DNA of 64,000 nt, taken from Uranotaenia lowii (lineage: Eukaryota; Arthropoda; Insecta; Diptera; Culicidae). The notes below the pieces were generated by a model. The model saw only the letters and a program-made list of their open reading frames with translations, ran no database searches and was not told the origin of the DNA. The stretch covers positions 149,608,843-149,672,842 of the forward strand of contig NC_073693.1 of the NCBI RefSeq assembly GCF_029784155.1. Direction: 5' to 3'. The stretch's first letter is position 1; each line of letters begins with the position of its first letter. The position numbers were made by a program, and so were the translations under genes. This document shows, in pieces, positions 59,401 through 64,000 of this stretch.

Positions 59401-61660
59401 AATTTAATTTCACAGGTTGACAAATTTATTGGGAATTTGGAGTCATCATTGTTAATAATCATTAATTTTTTTCTTGTTGGTTCGCAGACATAAATTAATA
59501 AATATTTTTTTCTAACTCTTACATACTTACCAAAGTATTATAAAATTGGTAATATTTGTAATAATTTTTTTCAAGTATCATTAAACTGTCGATTTATATT
59601 GGATTTTTTTATATATAACATTTTAATATAGTTCATTGCACCGTATTCTATTCTTTATATGTAATATTATAAAATTTACCATTGTATTATATTATGTTAT
59701 ACATAATCTATAATTTATAATTTTTTTTTATGTGGCTGCAGCAATCTCGACAACAAATATATTCATTTTTTTAATAGTTTCTTCTGGTTTATGCTTTATG
59801 TGTGAAAGATTCAATAAATTTTAAATAAAGTTGATGCATTTAACCTAGTTTAATAACCATAAATTAAATCCACTAATTTGCAGCTCAATTCAGAAGATTT
59901 CGCAGACGTACAAAGAATTTAGTTGGATGAATTAATACGGTTTTCATATCATATCTGTGTCAATAATTTTCTTAAATTCACTCACATATTCATATGATCA
60001 AATTATCAATTTTTTCATTTGATCATTGTATCGTTTTTTATACTTAAAATTATTTGGTGGTATCGTAATATTAAATCGGACTATATTATTATTCAATTGA
60101 GAATAATATCGTATTATATTCAATCAATTTTCTGATTTTGTTGTATTATTATATTTCACACTAAATTATTTTTCGTTTTACCATATATTTTTTTTTACAT
60201 TTCTTAACTTATTTTGTTTAATTGTAGTATTAAATACTAAATTATTTCTATATTCATCATCATTTCGCATTATATGATATCATATAATCATATCATATAA
60301 CATCATATATATTTATTTTCTTATAACAATAGTAAAATTTCATATTTACAATAGATTTTGGGTATAATTTCCACTATCGGCCGATGGGTAAGATGTGTTA
60401 ACATGAGTATCATAATTTTCAGCTTCCTTAAAAAAAATTAAAATTAAAACTCAAGGATCACGAAACATATATGCAATGTTCAGTTATTTGAAGTCGGATC
60501 GATCATGAAATTGTAATATTCTAAAATATAAATTGTTTTCAGTTTTATTCGACACCGCAACGAAACAACATAACTTGATAATTTAACATTTTGTAAAAAC
60601 TACGTGATCAACATAATGTAATTCGGTAGTAGATTGTAATCATAATGTTACAAATTCCAGGAACGCAGAGGAAAATAAATGTGCTTGACATGAACACATT
60701 TTGTCAACAATCTGATAATTAAAATCTTAACTTCATGTCCTTCGTGTTGAATATGCAGATCGTAAATCGGCTTAAGTTAAAATTTAATCTTGATTTTAGA
60801 TCCAGATGTGGAATAGGAATTTCAGCTTTGCAAACTTTTTATTAAATGTATGTTCATCGCAATTAATAGCATAAGTTGACCAAAATGTATTATAATTTCA
60901 AACTTTTTCCAGATCATCAGGTCTCATAAATTTTTTTTATCTTCTTTTTATGACCCATTTTAGGAATTGTATTTTTGAAAATCATTTAAAATTATAGCTC
61001 AACAATATTATATTACATTTTCAGCCATTCGTTGTTAAAAATATTCGCAATCAAAATTTGACAAAAAATCTAACAGAAGTAATCATAATTGAATTATTGT
61101 AGTGTTTTGATCCTTCATCTACTTGCTTCAATATCTCACATCAATCATTTTCGTTTGTTTTTATTCATCGGTTGTTCCAAAGATTTAAAATACTGTCATT
61201 GATTCAGTGCTAGATTTTTCATCATTTTTTTTAAGGAATTCACATCAATGTATGTTATTGAATCTTTGTACTTAGAAATTTTAGCTTCAGCACCATTTTT
61301 AGATTGAAGTACGTCTACATGTTATTCAAATCACAAGCAAGATACAATCAAGAATATAAAAATATTTATAGTCGTGCACATCCTTTGACATTATAATTAT
61401 TCTTATTTCCAATTTATCCCAAGGTTTTATCTGCAACGTTACACCAACCTATATCACCTCATTTGATGTTTTTTTATATTAAACTATATTATGTTATATT
61501 AAATCATACTTTATTCTTTTATTTTAAATTTTATTTTATTATATTATATTGTTTTATATAATACCATTCCATTTTTTATTATTTTATATTTCATTTTATT
61601 ACATTATATATATTACATTATTATTGCATTACTCATATTATATTATACTATATTATTTTA
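59401..61660. repeat. extremely AT-rich low-complexity tract
   Basis: Dominated by TATTATAT and ATATCATAT strings, most dense at 60270-60310 and 61480-61660. Part of the 6-kb insert. No open frame of note. Confidence 0.7.
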
Positions 61661-62082
61661 CAACGTCTAGGGTAGGGGCATCTGGGTATCCTCGTTTTAC
61701 AAAAAGAGCGGGTTACCGTGTATGCTAGTACCGTATTGAATACTAGACGTTCCTCAATTTATGTCAAGGGAATTTGGCATGGTTGAGAAAAATAAAGTAT
61801 TTGATTACTTTTTGTAAAATAAGGACGCACGAATTTTTTTTTCGGAAGCCTTGGCGGCGGGATTATGATTTGCATGCTATCGTGTCTAGTCAACAATATG
61901 GTTATAGCTTCTCGAGACTTTTCCGCTTTTCACCCTGGATACCGTAAGTGCCGCTGCTTACGATTCCATTCCCTTAGAAGTCTCATTGAGTGGTTATGAT
62001 TGTGTTGCGTGGTAGCCAAGATGGACGTGTGGGTTATTTTTTTTGCCACAACCGCGGCGCTGCCGCAAACCCAAGGTGGATA

Positions 62083-62100
62083 CAATACATACATACATAC
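62083..62100 (+). repeat. (ATAC)n tail
   Basis: ACAATACATACATACATAC directly before the second copy of the target duplication; read as the 3' tail of the 6-kb insert. Confidence 0.75.
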
Positions 62101-62478
62101 TTTAAATTTCTCAATTAAAAAGATTGTTTTGATGGAAGCGAAAAGTGACAATCTTTTTTAATAATGTGATTTAGTTTTTTTTAAAGCATGTTGGTTTGAA
62201 TTGATTATCTATAAATTTCATAGAACCTGCCATTTTTTTTATTAATTTAAAGAGATTAAAAGATAAATAACATAACATCAAAATTTACCAACAAATAGGT
62301 AGTGAGTAAAAAAAACCTGAGTAATATGGTTTCGTATGCCTGTGATGAATTTTTAATGTTACATTTCTTACGTAAGATTTTTGGAAACTCCCCCTACCCC
62401 CCTAGTAAGAGATCGTAAGCAAATGTGAAACCCCCCCACCCCCCTTATGTGCTTACGTAATTAGTGAACAGCCCCTAA

Positions 62479-64000
62479 CGCAGCGCTTTAACCTTCCAAT
62501 AAGCTTTGTATGGTGTATTTTTTAGAGCTGAAAAATAAAAAAAAACATAAGAAAAGATTTTTTACTGACCATTTTCAAACAGCTTTTTATTCACCATCCC
62601 CATCCTTCGAAGCATTTTGAATTAAAAATCATATTTTCACCAAAATCATTTCCAAAAAGATTCGCCTGATAATTAAGTTATAGACTTTACACATTTCAAC
62701 TTAAATTGTTCCCAAACAGCACTTGTCATGGCATTAAATCTGGCGATATTGTGTAATGCAAATTTCTATTTTTTATTCAAGCAAAAAATGCAAATTAATA
62801 CCTTTGAACTTCAACCCGATGAATCAAAGAAACGATTGGTTTTGAAAAGAGGAAAACATATGTTTAGATATATTCACCCATTATTTTATAGATATTAATT
62901 GAAGCAGTTCGGATTTCAAAATTTCCTGAACATCGTTGGTGGTGATCTGCGATTTCATTTAGGATTACGTTATATTTTTAAGATTTAATAACATTTAATT
63001 GAGAAGCAGATTTTTTTTTAAATTTAATAGATCGAAAAGAAATAATCTGTTCAGGCTTCGATGAGTTTATTTTATTTCCTGAAAATTATCATATAAACAA
63101 AACCTTAATAAAAATTATGTGTCTTTTTTACTGTAAATCTTTATTTTCAAAAATGAAACACCGGTGAAATCCTAACGAATATCACCACAGTTCAACTTTC
63201 ATATTCTCTGAATAAAGTAATATTTTCAAAACAAAAAAATAGTAGTTATATTGACAAAAGCAAATATCGAAGTATACATTTGTCCCATTTATTAGGGCAA
63301 GTGAAAACATATAGGTCTTTTTCAGATGCGTCAGTGAAAAGACTTTAAAATGAATTTAATACTTGTTTGTCTGTTTTATCAACTTTCATTGCTAATCCTT
63401 AATAAGTTTTTCTCCGGGATAAATTAATGCTTGGTACTTCAATTTCACTGAATGCTGTTCAACCAAAAGACCTCGATTTACAAAGACATTTACAAAAATT
63501 TTGAATATCCGCTTCAGATTCAACACTCTGGCCATTTTGGAGATAAAATTCTTAAATTGGAGATGTTTCATAGCTAAATGGCGCGTTTTCACTTATTCCA
63601 CCTAAGAAGTTACAGGAATTAATATTATTTTTAACACTTTCAGGTCATATTAAAAGTTCATCATAAAAATCTGCTGCCCCTGGAAAATCAATCACAAAAA
63701 AACTTTTCAACAAAAAAGTGAATCAAAAGTCTCTTCTATATAGCCAAAATAAAAAAAAACTTTTCATGTTAAGTTTGTACTTGAATTGTGTGTGCAAACA
63801 AACAGTAAACGTGTAAACAGTTTTTTGGTGAATGATTTAAAAAAATGAGTTAAGTTTATTTAATCAAATTTTTTTTTGAGCCCAACAATTTTTAGATGAA
63901 GAAATAATGTATACATTTTTTGTAAAAGTTGATAATTTGCACTTGCTCTAGTTTACTTTCTCAATTGAAAATTCTTCCGGAATGCATATCCTCACTTTTT
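62479..64000. other. AT-rich non-coding stretch
   Basis: No gene, splice pair or bounded element recognised. Its first part may be the far side of the CTAGCAGACCCGGT element interrupted at 55480. Confidence 0.4.

Larger units (their letters stand above)
56100..62099 (+). mobile_element. 6.0-kb retroposon-like insert with 22-23-bp target duplication
   Basis: The 23-bp sequence at 56077-56099 (CTTTAAATTTCTCAATTAA and on) is repeated at 62100-62122, and the Harbinger arms become contiguous when the interval is removed. The insert starts GAGTTCTGGTAGCACTG and ends GGTGGATACAATACATACAT, an (ATAC)n tail. Duplication length and tail suggest non-LTR retroposition. No reverse transcriptase frame is visible; 59400-61660 is extremely AT-rich. 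It hosts a further insert (57711-59380). Confidence 0.75.
55483..62475. mobile_element. PIF/Harbinger-like element split by a 6-kb insert
   Basis: Left GGGGCCGTTCACTAATTACG, right inverse GGGGCTGTTCACTAATTACG; both continue with TAAGCAC. TAA flanks both sides (55480-55482 and 62476-62478). Both arms also share C-rich blocks and CTTACG subterminal motifs. After removing 56100-62099 and one duplication copy, about 970 bp remain, with no transposase. Such ends are widespread in insects. Confidence 0.85.

Overview
The window looks like nuclear DNA of a dipteran insect, most likely a mosquito (Culicidae). The reasons are its high A+T content, relics of ITmD37E-type mariner elements, a Copia relic, several tRNA-derived SINEs, many short terminal-inverted-repeat (TIR) elements with TA, TAA, TTAA or 8-bp target duplications, and the CTAGCTGACCCGGT / GACAGACAGACA / TATATATAGAT repeat family that I associate with mosquito genomes. 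No complete, intact protein-coding gene is visible. The species cannot be fixed from the sequence alone.

The simplest reading is that most of the window is intron of one very long plus-strand gene. Three tiny exon candidates (4526-4546, 31940-31973, 41441-41472) have splice-like boundaries, and only one common reading frame stays open through all three: IDLLPPE, then QKAVYRAAVYE, then E plus SNNDLVNIKT. A fourth candidate (21370-21471) begins with ATG, ends at a strong donor and leaves the phase the 31940 exon needs, so it could be an alternative first exon. I cannot name the protein. A separate small gene-like structure (TATA box, ATG, 60-nt intron) lies at 30937-31216. Several GC-balanced, apparently single-copy islands (4740-5960, 12570-13320, 20520-21370, 27330-27720, 39640-40180, 52590-53170) are candidates for intronic regulatory DNA.

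The rest is largely transposon history. At 7960-12214 there is a long-TIR mariner relic, then a TAA-flanked MITE abutting an ITmD37E mariner that is itself split by a hAT-like MITE with a perfect 8-bp duplication. At 13.8-17.7 kb there is a chain of CTAGCTGACCCGG elements, one carrying a tandem array with a period of about 150 bp, followed by a 216-bp MITE. At 22.5-25.4 kb a deleted Copia element with its 3' LTR sits beside a second mariner relic. At 29.5-39.4 kb there are TTAA-, TA- and TAA-flanked non-autonomous elements and SINEs. At 41.6-47.6 kb a 3400-bp TIR element is followed by a second TIR element interrupted by a minisatellite- and SINE-bearing insert. At 53.4-62.5 kb insertions are nested three to four deep: a CTAGCAGACCCGG element holds a PIF/Harbinger-like element, which holds a 6.0-kb insert with a 22-23-bp duplication, which holds a 1.67-kb poly-A insert with a 20-bp duplication.

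Functionally the window is a record of insertions into what is probably a long intron. No element here encodes an intact transposase or reverse transcriptase, so all would need enzymes supplied from elsewhere. All family assignments come from reading TIRs, target duplications and protein motifs by eye.
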